A stretch of 64,000 bases of DNA from Bacillus subtilis (GCA_021733665.1 JAHREI010000003.1:372001-436000); one strand, 5' to 3'. Shown: positions 17,311 to 27,319, counted from the stretch's first letter. A program made the numbers and translations. Notes: generated by a model from the sequence alone, not told the origin.

Positions 17311-19605
17311 ATGAACAGACATTCTCCGATAGCAAACGGACTGGCTATGCTGCTGCTCAGCACTTCAGTCACTGTATTGGCTCATACTGCACAGGCGCAG
17401 CAGACAGCCCCCAATAAACCGACATCGCAAACCGCTCTACTCACAGAGCAACAACAGATTCAGTTGCAGCAAATCACGATTACAGCCGCCCGCACATCCG
17501 GCACGGTGCTTGACCTGCCCATGACAGTGAATGTTATCAGCGGTGCAGATCTGGAGCGGCGTGTGGTGCGCGATATTCAGGATATGGTGCGCTATGAGCC
17601 GGGTGTCAGCGTTAACCGCCTCACCTCCATGACCAATCCTTTTGGTCAGCTTTCCAGTTTCTCTATCCGTGGTGTCGGTGGCAATCGTGTGCAGATGCTG
17701 GTTGACGGTTCGCGTATTCAGGAACAGATCACCGATGGCAGCCGCGACTTTGTTGACCCGTTCAACATGAAGGCAGTTGAAATCATCCGCGGGCCAAACT
17801 CGGTACTTTCAGGTGCCGATGCACTGGGCGGCGTTGTTTCCTTCCGCACCATTGATCCCGAGGATATTCTCAAGGGCGACAGGGCATGGGGCGGAGAGAT
17901 CAAGCTCGACTATGACTCCTATGACAACAGCTTCCGCAAGCAGATTACCGGAGCAGCACAGGCCGGTGATTTCAAAGTGCTTGGCTCCTTTGGCCATGTC
18001 GGTTCTTCGGAAATCAAGAACCGCAAGGGCTATGCTGACGGCGGCATCTGGGGTTGTCCGCGCCAGAATATTCTCGCCTGTAACAAAGCATTTCCGGCAG
18101 ATACCGATGCTTATAATGGCCTGATGAAACTGCAATGGAACCCGAACAGCGATAATCAGTTTATGCTGACCGGCGAATGGTTTGACCGCAAAACTTCCAT
18201 CGATCAGGTCTATGACTCCTCATCTGCAATGATGGGCTATAAATCCGACAGCTGGGATCGCGAGCTGGAAATGCGCCGCTATCGCATTGCATTGGAACAT
18301 GACTGGCAGGTCGATGCGCCGTGGCTCGATGCAGTAAAATGGAAAGTCTCCTATTCACCGCAGAAGCGCGATACTCTGAGCAACCAGTTCCGCACCTATC
18401 CAGCGCGTAAAGAACAGCGCGTTCAGATCCGCAATTACGGCGAAGAATTTATTGAAGCCGATCTGCAGCTGACCACCTCATTCAATCTTGGTGCAACGGA
18501 TCATACCCTGATCTATGGTTTTGACGGCGATCTGACCAAGACCACCTATGAAGGCACAGATATCACCCGCAACCTGACAACCGGCACCACGACCACCGGC
18601 ATCAATAAGGGCTTCAACTTCCCCCGCGTTGATACAACACGTGCAGATTTTTACTTGCAGGATGAGATCAAACTGCTTGATGAGCGTCTGACCATCACAC
18701 CAGGCTTGCGTTTGGCGACCTATTCGATTGATCCGACTAAAGATGACGATTACGTGTCGTTACCCGGTTATAAGCCGCATAAAATCGACAAGACTCGCCT
18801 GATCAAGCGTCTCAGCGGTACTTACAAGCTTGATGATACCTATTCGCTCTATGCCTCCTATGGTGAAGGCTTTAAAATGCCCACATCACAGCAGCTCTTT
18901 GTCTCTTCGCTCTCGATCGGTTCCACCGGTATGGTTGAGACCATTCCGAATCCAAACCTGAAACCGGAATTTGTGCGCAGTTATGAAGCCGGTTTACGTG
19001 GTGAACTGGATCGCGGCTATTTCAGCTTCACCGGTTTCTATGCTGATTATAAAGACTTCATTCGCGGCTTCCAGCGGGTACCGGGCACGGCTGAGCGCTA
19101 TACATCTGACAATGTCGACAGTGTGCAGATCTGGGGTTTTGAACTCGGCGGTGAATATGAGGTTTATGACAATCTCTTTGCCAATGCCGCCCTCTCCTAT
19201 CAACGCGGTAATCAGCGCGTGAATGCAGGTTCTGACAAGACCGCCTTTGACGGTGCCGTTCCGCTCACTGTGGTTACCGGTCTGCGTTATTTGATACCGG
19301 AATGGAAACTGGAAACCGAACTGGTCGGCACATTTGCCAAAGGCGTAACCCGCCGAGCCGATCCGGATGCCTATAAACCAGCCGGTTATGCCGTGTTTGA
19401 TGTGTATGGCAAATGGAAACCAACCGAGATGATTGATGTCAATTTCGGTGTGCAGAATATTTTCGACAAGCGTTATTTCCCGAATACGCTGGCCGGCACT
19501 TATCTGAACACTCCTTCATCAAGCAGTGTCGCCAATCAGAACCCGCTGGAAATGCAGGTCGCTCCGGGGCGCACCTACAAACTCGGCGCGACAATGCGCT
19601 TCTGA
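17311..19605 (+). CDS. TonB-dependent heme/hemoglobin-type outer-membrane receptor
   Basis: A 764-residue outer-membrane receptor of the hemoglobin/transferrin/lactoferrin receptor family, comparable to BhuA/HutA-type proteins. A signal peptide ends near AQA, then a TonB-box-like LQQITITAAR. The plug domain (about 60-180) has IRGVGGNRVQMLVDG and VEIIRGPNSVLSGADALGG. The 22-strand barrel ends in GATMRF. ATG at 17311 is chosen over an in-frame TTG at 17287. First gene of a four-gene operon with a RirA-type site upstream. Heme is the likely ligand given the HemS/ChuX-like and ChaN-like genes downstream. Confidence 0.88.
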   Translation: MNRHSPIANGLAMLLLSTSVTVLAHTAQAQQTAPNKPTSQTALLTEQQQIQLQQITITAARTSGTVLDLPMTVNVISGADLERRVVRDIQDMVRYEPGVSVNRLTSMTNPFGQLSSFSIRGVGGNRVQMLVDGSRIQEQITDGSRDFVDPFNMKAVEIIRGPNSVLSGADALGGVVSFRTIDPEDILKGDRAWGGEIKLDYDSYDNSFRKQITGAAQAGDFKVLGSFGHVGSSEIKNRKGYADGGIWGCPRQNILACNKAFPADTDAYNGLMKLQWNPNSDNQFMLTGEWFDRKTSIDQVYDSSSAMMGYKSDSWDRELEMRRYRIALEHDWQVDAPWLDAVKWKVSYSPQKRDTLSNQFRTYPARKEQRVQIRNYGEEFIEADLQLTTSFNLGATDHTLIYGFDGDLTKTTYEGTDITRNLTTGTTTTGINKGFNFPRVDTTRADFYLQDEIKLLDERLTITPGLRLATYSIDPTKDDDYVSLPGYKPHKIDKTRLIKRLSGTYKLDDTYSLYASYGEGFKMPTSQQLFVSSLSIGSTGMVETIPNPNLKPEFVRSYEAGLRGELDRGYFSFTGFYADYKDFIRGFQRVPGTAERYTSDNVDSVQIWGFELGGEYEVYDNLFANAALSYQRGNQRVNAGSDKTAFDGAVPLTVVTGLRYLIPEWKLETELVGTFAKGVTRRADPDAYKPAGYAVFDVYGKWKPTEMIDVNFGVQNIFDKRYFPNTLAGTYLNTPSSSSVANQNPLEMQVAPGRTYKLGATMRF

Positions 19606-19624
19606 GTAGCGGAGACTTCAGATT

Positions 19625-21346
19625 ATGCATGTTCTGCGGCAAATATACCGTCTTGCCCGCCTGTGTATCGCAGGCAAAGGTGCCAAACTCAGCTTGCTTC
19701 TGCTGGGTTTGGTTATCGCCCTTGATCTGGCAGGCGTCTGGTTCTCTATCCGTATGATCAGCTGGACTGCCGATTTCTACAATGCACTTGAGAAAGTCGA
19801 TACTAAAACCGTTATTACCCAGATCGGCCTGTTCGCTCTGATTGTCGGCAGTAATTCGCTGCGCAGTCTGGTCGGCAGCTATTATCAAAAAATACTCGAA
19901 ATTCGCTGGCGTGAAGTGCTGACCAGTAAGGCGCTTGATCTGTGGTTCACCAACAAAGCCTATTGGCACCTGTCACAAGGCGAATGCAGTCGTGACGTCG
20001 ACAATCCGGATCAGCGTATTGCCGACGACTGCAAGCTGTTTGTGCGCGGTTTTCTGAGCGAAGGTATTGAACTGATCGGCCGTGTTGTCGGACTGTTTTC
20101 CTATCTCGTCTTGTTATGGAGTCTCTCGACTTTTGCGCTGAGCTTCACTTTGATGGGTTTCGACATCACCATTCCGCGCTATATGGTTTGGGCGGTCTTT
20201 ATCTATGTCGGCCTGTCGACCATGCTGACCTTCGCGCTCGGCAAGCCTTTGAAAAAGCTCTTTGAAACTCAGCAAAAGCGGGAAGCGGACTTCCGCTACT
20301 CACTGGCGAGACTGCGTCAGTCCACGGAAGAAATTGCTCTGCTGCGTGGTGAAAATGCCGAACGCGATCTGCTTGACCGCCGCTTTGAAAATGTTCGTGC
20401 CAATTGGCGTAATCTGATTGTCCGCGAATTCTGGCTTGGCTGTTTTACCACGCCCTACCAGTTCACCATTTTGCGCATACCGTTATTCGTTGCACTGCCG
20501 GCCTATCTGGCAAAAAGCGTAACACTTGGCGGATTGATGCAGGTTGCCGGCGCTTTCAGCAATGTGGCAACAACTCTGTCATGGTTCGTTTTTTATTATA
20601 AAAAACTGGCTGATCTCGCCGCCACAGCCGGACGTCTGGATGTTTTTCTTAATGCCGCACAGGACGCAGCACAACGTCGTATCGCTATTGAACACACAGC
20701 TGATACAGATGAAATGCTGCATATCAAAGACTTGCACCTGACCACTCCAAACGGCCAGACATTGTTGCATCTTGATCAGCTTACCGTCAAAAAGGGCGAG
20801 ACAGTCTGGCTGCGTGCACCATCCGGTTTTGGAAAATCAACTTTCTATCGCGCAGTTGCGGGCTTCTGGCCGCACGGGACAGGCATGATCAGCACCAATT
20901 TGTATAATGCGCTGTTTCTGCCGCAGAAACCCTATTTCCCGCAAAACGATCTCTATGCTGCGGTGAGCTACCCGCATCCGGTGACGGATTTTAACAAGGG
21001 TGATTTGCAGCAAGCGATCACTGATGTCGGCTTGGGTAGCAGTTCCGCAATGTCGCTTGAACAAGAGGCACAAGGCCACCCGCTCATGATCTCCGGCCTG
21101 TCCGGCGGCGAGCTGCAACGTCTGTCGCTTGCGCGCGCATTGATCCAAAAACCGCAATGGCTGTTTCTCGATGAGGCAACCTCCTCGCTGGATAAACAGG
21201 CCGAAGCGCAGCTGTTGCAATTGCTGCGCACCCGTTTGCCGGAGACAGCCATCATCATCATTGCGCATTCCGCAATGGAAACCAGCATTAAACCACGCAT
21301 TATCGATTTGAATATTCTCTCAATGCCTGCCAGTGCGGCAGCCTGA
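19625..21346 (+). CDS. SbmA/YddA-type ABC transporter, fused membrane and ATPase domains
   Basis: A 573-residue half-transporter. The N-terminal membrane domain (about 1-330) belongs to the ABC_membrane_2 / SbmA-BacA / Rv1819c / ABCD family, with its EAA-like DNPDQRIADDC motif. The C-terminal ATPase has Walker A PSGFGKST, signature LSGGELQRLSLARAL and Walker B WLFLDEATSSLD. Members of this family import peptides, cobalamin or other hydrophilic compounds (SbmA, Rv1819c). It lies 19 nt after the receptor gene and 26 nt before the HemS/ChuX-like gene, so it is the inner-membrane component of this operon in place of a classical HmuTUV. Heme or a derivative as cargo is inference. Confidence 0.8.
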   Translation: MHVLRQIYRLARLCIAGKGAKLSLLLLGLVIALDLAGVWFSIRMISWTADFYNALEKVDTKTVITQIGLFALIVGSNSLRSLVGSYYQKILEIRWREVLTSKALDLWFTNKAYWHLSQGECSRDVDNPDQRIADDCKLFVRGFLSEGIELIGRVVGLFSYLVLLWSLSTFALSFTLMGFDITIPRYMVWAVFIYVGLSTMLTFALGKPLKKLFETQQKREADFRYSLARLRQSTEEIALLRGENAERDLLDRRFENVRANWRNLIVREFWLGCFTTPYQFTILRIPLFVALPAYLAKSVTLGGLMQVAGAFSNVATTLSWFVFYYKKLADLAATAGRLDVFLNAAQDAAQRRIAIEHTADTDEMLHIKDLHLTTPNGQTLLHLDQLTVKKGETVWLRAPSGFGKSTFYRAVAGFWPHGTGMISTNLYNALFLPQKPYFPQNDLYAAVSYPHPVTDFNKGDLQQAITDVGLGSSSAMSLEQEAQGHPLMISGLSGGELQRLSLARALIQKPQWLFLDEATSSLDKQAEAQLLQLLRTRLPETAIIIIAHSAMETSIKPRIIDLNILSMPASAAA

Positions 21347-21372
21347 CGGGCAGAACAGGACACTTATCCACC

Positions 21373-22089
21373 ATGCAAAACCGCCGCGAACAACTCAATG
21401 TTGACCTTTTCACTCTCCTGCAAAAACTGCCGGATATCGGCAAGCTGATGGTCAATTCCAAAAATCTTGGCGCCACGCATGAGCGCATCGGCACCGTAGA
21501 GCGTGTCTATTTTGCCAATGGCCGCATTGCCATCACAGGTGCCGAGCATCACAGCAGCCTTGATCCGTTTGCTGTTACTCAGATCATTATCGATCGTACC
21601 AGTGTCATGCATGATAAATGTTATCCGCGCATTGATATGCTGGATAAGGATAGTGAAGTCGTAGCCAGCGTTATCGGTTTTGACGGGATCGAACCTTTCG
21701 ATGCAGCCTTGGCAGAATTTGGCGCAGGAACAGCACTTGAAGAGAAAGTCAAAGACGAAACTTCAGCTGAACGCAAAGAAATCCGTGAGGACGATAGCGG
21801 TCTAGAGCCTTTTAAAAAGGCCGAAGCTGACAACGCCAATATTCGTATTGAACTGGCTCTGCCGCATTTTCATCAACAGTGGCAGGGTTCTATGCCTGCG
21901 GTTAAGCCAAGTATGGGGTTTATCAATGTGATGGTCAGCGATTTTCATCTCCATCTCAAAGGTGACAGCGTTGATAGCTGGCAGCAGCAGGAAACGCATG
22001 AAGGTACAAGCTATGCAGCCTATAATGCAGCGCAAAAACCTCTGGGGCTGGTTGTTACTCTGCTGAAACAGGACGGTATCGCAGCATGA
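21373..22089 (+). CDS. Putative heme-handling protein, HemS/ChuX-like
   Basis: A 238-residue cytoplasmic protein. The first 115 residues resemble one HemS/ChuX half-domain: a THERIGTVERV segment like the THEK.G region, a mid LDPFAVTQI strand and a late DKCYPRIDMLDKDSEVV strand similar to the 'G.a.hKiy' region. A charged, probably flexible segment (about 118-150) follows, then a second beta-rich part. It is larger than ChuX/HutX (about 165 residues) and smaller than HemS (about 340). Families of this type carry, sequester or degrade heme in the cytoplasm. Family assignment rests on pattern reading and on the operon, so it is moderate. Confidence 0.5.
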   Translation: MQNRREQLNVDLFTLLQKLPDIGKLMVNSKNLGATHERIGTVERVYFANGRIAITGAEHHSSLDPFAVTQIIIDRTSVMHDKCYPRIDMLDKDSEVVASVIGFDGIEPFDAALAEFGAGTALEEKVKDETSAERKEIREDDSGLEPFKKAEADNANIRIELALPHFHQQWQGSMPAVKPSMGFINVMVSDFHLHLKGDSVDSWQQQETHEGTSYAAYNAAQKPLGLVVTLLKQDGIAA

Positions 22090-22943
22090 CCAAAAGCTCT
22101 GATAACGTGTTTCACCCGCAAACGACATGGCTTGATCCGGCACAAAAACAACTGACAGATTACCCGCAGCTGATGCAGGAGCTGGCGCAACAGCAAATTG
22201 TGATGCTGGGAGAACATCACGACCGCTACGATATTCACCGCTGGCAATTGCAAATCTGCAGTGGCCTGCTTGCACATCGTCAGGATATTGCTGTTGGCTT
22301 TGAGATGTTTCCTCGCCGTTTGCAACCTGTGCTGGATGCATGGATTGCCGGTGAGATGGATGAGCCGCTGTTTCTGGAAAAAGCCGAATGGGGCACGGTC
22401 TGGGGTTTTGACAGCGCGCTTTATATGCCGATTTTCCGGTTCTGCCGCGAGGCAGGTGTACCAATGCTCGCACTTAACTGCCACCGTCCGCTTGTTACCC
22501 GCGTCGGCAAAGAAGGCTGGGATGCCGTGCCTGTTGAAGAACGCGACGGCTTAACGCCTGCCAAAGATGCGACCATGGCCTATCGGGAATATCTTTTTGC
22601 CATTACCAATGGCGGGCCGCCATGGATGAAAGACAAGTCCGCTGCCTCACCGGAGTTTGACCGCTTTGTGCGGGCACAACAGGTTTGGGACAGAGCGTTT
22701 GCTTGTAATATCGCCAATGCTCTGCATGATAATAAAGCCGGACTGATTGTCGGCATTATCGGCCAAGGTCACCTTGAATATGGCCACGGCACGCCGTTTC
22801 AGTTGCGGGATTTAGGTATTGAAAAACAGGCTGTATTGCTGACCTGCGACAAGCCGCTTGATGAAGCAAAATTGGTACAGAATTACGCTAAGGCCGTCTA
22901 TCGCCTGCCACATAATTTCGTTGTATCAACACCACAAAACTGA
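22086..22943 (+). CDS. ChaN-like protein (heme-binding uptake family, Tiki superfamily)
   Basis: A 285-residue protein of the ChaN/DUF399 family. It shows the conserved active-site-like motif MLGEHHDRYDIHRWQ near residue 40 and a later IIGQGHLEYGHGTPFQL segment. Campylobacter ChaN is an iron-regulated lipoprotein that binds cofacial heme. This one has no signal peptide or lipobox, so it would be cytoplasmic, which is unusual. Its start overlaps the previous gene by 4 nt (ATGA), so it is the last gene of the heme operon. Tiki relatives are proteases, so a hydrolytic role cannot be excluded. Confidence 0.75.
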   Translation: MTKSSDNVFHPQTTWLDPAQKQLTDYPQLMQELAQQQIVMLGEHHDRYDIHRWQLQICSGLLAHRQDIAVGFEMFPRRLQPVLDAWIAGEMDEPLFLEKAEWGTVWGFDSALYMPIFRFCREAGVPMLALNCHRPLVTRVGKEGWDAVPVEERDGLTPAKDATMAYREYLFAITNGGPPWMKDKSAASPEFDRFVRAQQVWDRAFACNIANALHDNKAGLIVGIIGQGHLEYGHGTPFQLRDLGIEKQAVLLTCDKPLDEAKLVQNYAKAVYRLPHNFVVSTPQN

Positions 22944-22960
22944 ACGTGGATCTTCACAAT

Positions 22961-23000
22961 AAAAAGCGCCTGCAACCATTTGGTTGCAGGCGCTTTTTTT
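22961..23000. terminator. Strong bidirectional terminator
   Basis: A perfect 18-bp stem (22961-22978 with 22981-22998) with a 2-nt loop carries A-runs on one side and a T-run on the other. It sits between the convergent chaN-like and pit genes and should terminate both. Confidence 0.95.
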
Positions 23001-23004
23001 GTCT

Positions 23005-24492
23005 TTAGAGACTTCCGCCAAAGCTGGATAACAGGAAGAAAATAATCATCGACAAAACAGCTGCCGCAGGCACAGTGAATACCCATGCTGCACCAATTGT
23101 TAGTACGTGTGAACGTCGCACTAATTTGCGGCGACGACGTTCTTCCGGCGCAATTTTCGGACCACTCGCAGATTCCTGAGATTTCTTCAGGCGACGCTCA
23201 GCATCCCATTCGCGGAAGAACCCGACACCAAAAATTGCACCAACAGCAATATGTGTCGAGCTAACAGGAAGTCCCAGCCAGCTGGCCGCGATAACTGTGA
23301 TAGCAGCAGACAATGCAACACAATAGGCACGCATCGGGTTCAGCTTCGTGATCTGGCTGCCAACAACACGGATCAGTTTTGGTCCAAAGAGAAACAGACC
23401 AAACGAAATACCCAGAGCGCCGATACACATCACCCAAAACGGAATGCTGACATCTGAAGTAATCGAACCGGATTTGGCAACCTGCACGATTGCAGCCAGC
23501 GGCCCCACAGCATTGGCCACGTCATTAGCGCCATGCGCAAAACTCAGAAGAGCTGCGGAAAGCACAAGCGGTGCGCCGAAGAGAACTTTCAGAGATTTAT
23601 TACGGTTTTCAAGGCCAGCCGACTGGCGTCGGATAACCGGCACCATAATCAGCCAGGTAACAATACCGAATGCCAGACCGATCAGCATGGCAAGATTAAG
23701 CGAAATTTTGATCACATGACCAAGACCTTTCACAGCCAGATAGGCAGCGAAAGTGCCGGCCATAACGCCGACCAAAACCGGCACCCATTTACGAGCAGCA
23801 GTTATTTTGTCGTCCTGATAGATGATACGCGCTTTAATGAACCATAAACATCCTGCAGCAATTACGCCTCCCATAACAGGAGAAATAACCCAGCTTGCAG
23901 CAATGGCGATCATGTTTTCCCAGTTAACAGCCATGACGCCTGCACCGGCAATACCGGAGCCGACAACACCACCAACAACGGCATGGGTGGTTGAAACAGG
24001 CGCACCGATCCAGGTTGCCAGATTAACCCATAAGGCTGCGGAGACCAGTGCGGCCATCATTGCCCAGATAAAGGTCGTGGAATTGGCCATTGCTTCAGGT
24101 GCAATAATACCTGTTGCGACCGTTGAGACCACGTCGGCACCAGCGATAAAAGCACCGGCACTTTCAAAAACAGCCGCAATCGCAATCGCGCCCCCCATTG
24201 TCAGTGCGTTGGCACCAACGGCAGGCCCCATATTATTGGCCACATCGTTCGCACCGATGTTCAACGCCATATAGGCACCAAACACTGCGACAATGATAAT
24301 GATCAGCGTATTACTCGCCTGCCCGAATGACAAAGCAGCAAGCAGACCCGCAAGAAGGATAAAAATAAAACCGACACTCGGACCAACCATCGGGCGCGCC
24401 ATATAAGCTGTCGCGCGTTCCAAAGTTAGGAACCGTCCAAGGTCGCGGTCCAGTGTTTCCAAATGATCTGATTGTGAGCCGTTCTGAGCCAT
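23005..24492 (-). CDS. pit: Low-affinity inorganic phosphate transporter, Pit family
   Basis: A 495-residue inner-membrane phosphate:H+ symporter of the PiT family. The duplicated signature is visible twice: GANDVANNMGPAVGANALT in the N-half and GANDVANAVGPLA in the C-half. About ten or more hydrophobic helices are evident, and the central cytoplasmic loop is short. ATG at 24492 (MAQNGSQ) has a GGA at good distance; an in-frame ATG at 24513 is an alternative. It is a single-gene unit ended by the strong terminator at 22961-23000. No DUF47/PhoU-like partner is beside it. Confidence 0.88.
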   Translation of the reverse strand: MAQNGSQSDHLETLDRDLGRFLTLERATAYMARPMVGPSVGFIFILLAGLLAALSFGQASNTLIIIIVAVFGAYMALNIGANDVANNMGPAVGANALTMGGAIAIAAVFESAGAFIAGADVVSTVATGIIAPEAMANSTTFIWAMMAALVSAALWVNLATWIGAPVSTTHAVVGGVVGSGIAGAGVMAVNWENMIAIAASWVISPVMGGVIAAGCLWFIKARIIYQDDKITAARKWVPVLVGVMAGTFAAYLAVKGLGHVIKISLNLAMLIGLAFGIVTWLIMVPVIRRQSAGLENRNKSLKVLFGAPLVLSAALLSFAHGANDVANAVGPLAAIVQVAKSGSITSDVSIPFWVMCIGALGISFGLFLFGPKLIRVVGSQITKLNPMRAYCVALSAAITVIAASWLGLPVSSTHIAVGAIFGVGFFREWDAERRLKKSQESASGPKIAPEERRRRKLVRRSHVLTIGAAWVFTVPAAAVLSMIIFFLLSSFGGSL

Positions 24493-24690
24493 ATCAATTC
24501 CATAATTTTTCAATGGCTGATTAAGCGGCTTTCACTGGTAATGCAACAAGATTACGTCTCCGAGAAGGTAACGGCCTTGAAGCTTGCACAACATGTTATG
24601 TTCAGAACTAACCCCCGTTATGAAAAGCGAGCATATAACGTCGTTTGTATATAAAATACGGCCTATTCATTTTACGCGTCGTTAGGGAGA

Positions 24691-26586
24691 TCACAGTTCA
24701 CTTCTACTGCTATCAGCATTTTTCAGATGAAAACGGGCTGTCAGTATAGTCTTTCCGGATACGGATTCCACGTGCAATGTGCCGTTAAGACGAGCAATGC
24801 GCGTTGTCATGCTGCGCATACCGACACTGAGACCGGATTGACGTACAGCAGCAACATCAAAACCAACACCGTCATCCTCTATTTCCAGACATAATTCAGC
24901 TTTGCTGTCTTGCGTCAGCCGGAGCCTGACATGTGCAGCTTGGCTGTGACGCACAACATTGGTCAGCCCTTCTTCGACTAATCGGGTCAGCACCAAACAT
25001 TGCATGGCATTGGGGCGCGTCAGCCACTCGTCTGGCAACTGCCAGTCACTGCGAATATTGAAATGATCGAACAGAGTGGTAAAGCGATGACGCAGTGGAG
25101 CAATCCATTCTTTTGGCGTCGCCGGTGCCTCAGTTCCCTCACTCGAACTTGAATCAATTGTCTGCCGCAGGTCATCGCGCAACAGCTTCAACATTGACAA
25201 TACCCGCTCACGCTGCAGCATCTGCGAGCTTTGTTCCACCGAAGCCATAATATGGAGAAGTGAGCCGCCCAAGCCGTCATGCAAATCGTGTGCAAGCTGC
25301 AAACGATCCTGCAACCGTGTATTGGTCAGTGCCAAACCATATTGCTGTTTCAGTGTGGATGCGAGCTCTGCTTGTGCTGTCGTCACTGCTTCCTGCAGTT
25401 CAACATTAAAGCGTTCAATACGGCGCGCATTTTTTGCATGTCGCACAGCCATAATACCAGCCAAACACAGGGTAATTGCAATATTGGCATATGGCATGAT
25501 CGTCATTGAGCCAGTGATTACTCTGGTGATGGCCAGGTAATCATGCACACTGAAAACCAACAAAGCCAATAAACAAAGTGCCAGCAAAATATGTTCGGGA
25601 TTACGGCTACGCCATGCCCGTACTGGCATCGCCACACAGTTGCAGGCAAATACAAGCGTACTTATTGAGATAATGATTGCATGCGTTGTGATGGCATAAG
25701 CAAATGGTATGCCAAGCATGGCTAAGACCAATAATGCAGTCAGCAGCCATAAAGCCCGTTCAATACGCGGCAATTTTAACCCGCTTAACCGCCAGCTGAA
25801 TATGCAAAAACAGGATATGGAAAGCACAAGTGCGATCAGATAAACGGAGACCGCGATAGCGGTACTCGGGAAAGGCCAGGGACTTATCGCCAAAATATTG
25901 GACGCAAAGATCACCCAGAATATGGTCGATAATGCATACCAGCCATAGGCCGTTTCATTTCGGTGGGCGACCCAAAGCGCCAGAAAGAACAACCCTAAAA
26001 CACCAGAAACAATCAGATTAATCGCAAAGAGTGTACGGTTACGCCACCATAAACCGTCATAAATCTGCTGCATTGCAGGTATTGTGCCAATAAACACTCT
26101 GCCAAGGCCTAATTGCTGTCCCGGTATGCTTACGACCCGAATGCGAATAGAATTCATGCCATCACGCAAATATGGTTCTGACAGGCGTAGCAAGCGCGGC
26201 ATATTCCAGCTGCGTGAAATAGGTTCTACAAGATGAGCATCACGCCATAACAGCTCATCATTAATATAGACTTCACCGGCCAGAACTACAGATTCCGTGA
26301 CGACAGCTACCGGATATGCCTGTGAGTTGTCACAATTGCGCTGCCAATCAATGCGGTACCAAATCCCATTATTACCCGCATGTTCATCAAGGTTGTTTCC
26401 ATTAGAAAAGCGATGCCAGGCGACATCCGGCAAGACCACATTTTCCCACGGTCCATTGACGGGATACTCGCCGCCCTTAAGGGCTGGCGCTGCTTGTATT
26501 GCCAGGACTTCAACCGGGCAATGATCTTGTGCCCATGCACCAATGCATAAAGCCAGCCAGACAAATATCGATAAACACCATCTCAC
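24691..26586 (-). CDS. NarX/LuxR-type sensor histidine kinase with DISM sensor region
   Basis: A 631-residue membrane kinase. A signal peptide (residues 1-20) leads into a periplasmic jelly-roll-like region (about 21-190; WYRIDWQ segment). Seven transmembrane helices (about 200-390, 7TMR-DISM type) follow. A short coiled segment leads to a HisKA_3 box (AHDLHDGLGG, phosphoacceptor near residue 435) and a HATPase_c domain with DDGVGFD and GLSVGMRSM. Its start overlaps the response-regulator gene by 4 nt, so the two form an operon. DISM kinases sense carbohydrates or other small molecules. The signal is unknown, but the surface proteases encoded upstream are candidate targets. Confidence 0.85.
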   Translation of the reverse strand: MRWCLSIFVWLALCIGAWAQDHCPVEVLAIQAAPALKGGEYPVNGPWENVVLPDVAWHRFSNGNNLDEHAGNNGIWYRIDWQRNCDNSQAYPVAVVTESVVLAGEVYINDELLWRDAHLVEPISRSWNMPRLLRLSEPYLRDGMNSIRIRVVSIPGQQLGLGRVFIGTIPAMQQIYDGLWWRNRTLFAINLIVSGVLGLFFLALWVAHRNETAYGWYALSTIFWVIFASNILAISPWPFPSTAIAVSVYLIALVLSISCFCIFSWRLSGLKLPRIERALWLLTALLVLAMLGIPFAYAITTHAIIISISTLVFACNCVAMPVRAWRSRNPEHILLALCLLALLVFSVHDYLAITRVITGSMTIMPYANIAITLCLAGIMAVRHAKNARRIERFNVELQEAVTTAQAELASTLKQQYGLALTNTRLQDRLQLAHDLHDGLGGSLLHIMASVEQSSQMLQRERVLSMLKLLRDDLRQTIDSSSSEGTEAPATPKEWIAPLRHRFTTLFDHFNIRSDWQLPDEWLTRPNAMQCLVLTRLVEEGLTNVVRHSQAAHVRLRLTQDSKAELCLEIEDDGVGFDVAAVRQSGLSVGMRSMTTRIARLNGTLHVESVSGKTILTARFHLKNADSSRSEL

Positions 26587-27275
26587 GCGAGCAGTCCACG
26601 TTGACGGGCTGTATTAACAGCACGGGTGCGCGATGAAACCGCCAGTTTGCGATAAATATTTTTAATGTGACATTCGACCGTATAACGGGAAATTGAAAGC
26701 TTTTCGGCAATATCCCGATTAGCCATACCTTCTGCCACCAGTCGTAAAATCTGATGCTCACGCGGGCTAAGCTTTTCAGCCTCGGCTTCCTGTTCACCAG
26801 CCGTGTTTTGCTCATTCTGAGAAGAAAATTCACTAATGATGCGACGGGCAAGCAGCGGATCAATCGGTGCGCCACCACGCAAAATACTACGCAGCGCTAA
26901 AGCGACCTCCAGATCATCACGCTCTTTCAGCACATAACCGGTTGCACCGGCACGCAAGGCAGCAAAAATAGCCTCCTGTGTTGACCATGCCGAAATAACC
27001 AAAATAGCAACAGACGGGATTTGCTCATGCATTATACGGATGAGATCAATGCCACTGCCATCAGGTAAGCCAAGATCAACCAAGGCCAGTGCAACCACCT
27101 GATCTGCCAGATACTGCTGTGCCTCGGCAATAGAATTGGCTATCATCAGCGCATCTGCATGATAACCCAACTGCAGCAACAGGTTTTCCAACCGCTGGCT
27201 AACCGCCATGTCATCTTCAACAATCAGCACCGGCGCTGGCAGAATGAGATCCGTGGCGAGCTCACTGATTGGCAT
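26583..27275 (-). CDS. NarL/LuxR family response regulator
   Basis: A 230-residue response regulator. The N-terminal receiver (about 15-130) has LIVEDD acidic residues and the phosphoacceptor Asp in ALVDLGLPDGSG. The C-terminal LuxR-type HTH (about 165-225) reads LSPREHQILRLVAEGMANRD and continues into TVECHIKNIYRKL. ATG at 27275 (MPISEL) with GGAGAGAG upstream replaces an unsupported 43-residue extension. It is cotranscribed with the kinase. A 9-bp inverted repeat at 27320-27348 upstream could be an autoregulatory site. Confidence 0.88.
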   Translation of the reverse strand: MPISELATDLILPAPVLIVEDDMAVSQRLENLLLQLGYHADALMIANSIAEAQQYLADQVVALALVDLGLPDGSGIDLIRIMHEQIPSVAILVISAWSTQEAIFAALRAGATGYVLKERDDLEVALALRSILRGGAPIDPLLARRIISEFSSQNEQNTAGEQEAEAEKLSPREHQILRLVAEGMANRDIAEKLSISRYTVECHIKNIYRKLAVSSRTRAVNTARQRGLLA

Positions 27276-27319
27276 TGAATGTTCTCTCTCCGGTCGGGTT
27301 ACAATTCTGTCCTGAACAC

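Noticed and set aside
19439-19969. A 176-codon minus-strand frame across the receptor/ABC junction
   Set aside because: It is a shadow of two strongly supported genes on the plus strand and lacks a start signal.
24540-24547. Another ATGCAACA octamer upstream of pit
   Set aside because: A single copy with no pairing or clustering, within the number expected by chance; not treated as a DeoR site.
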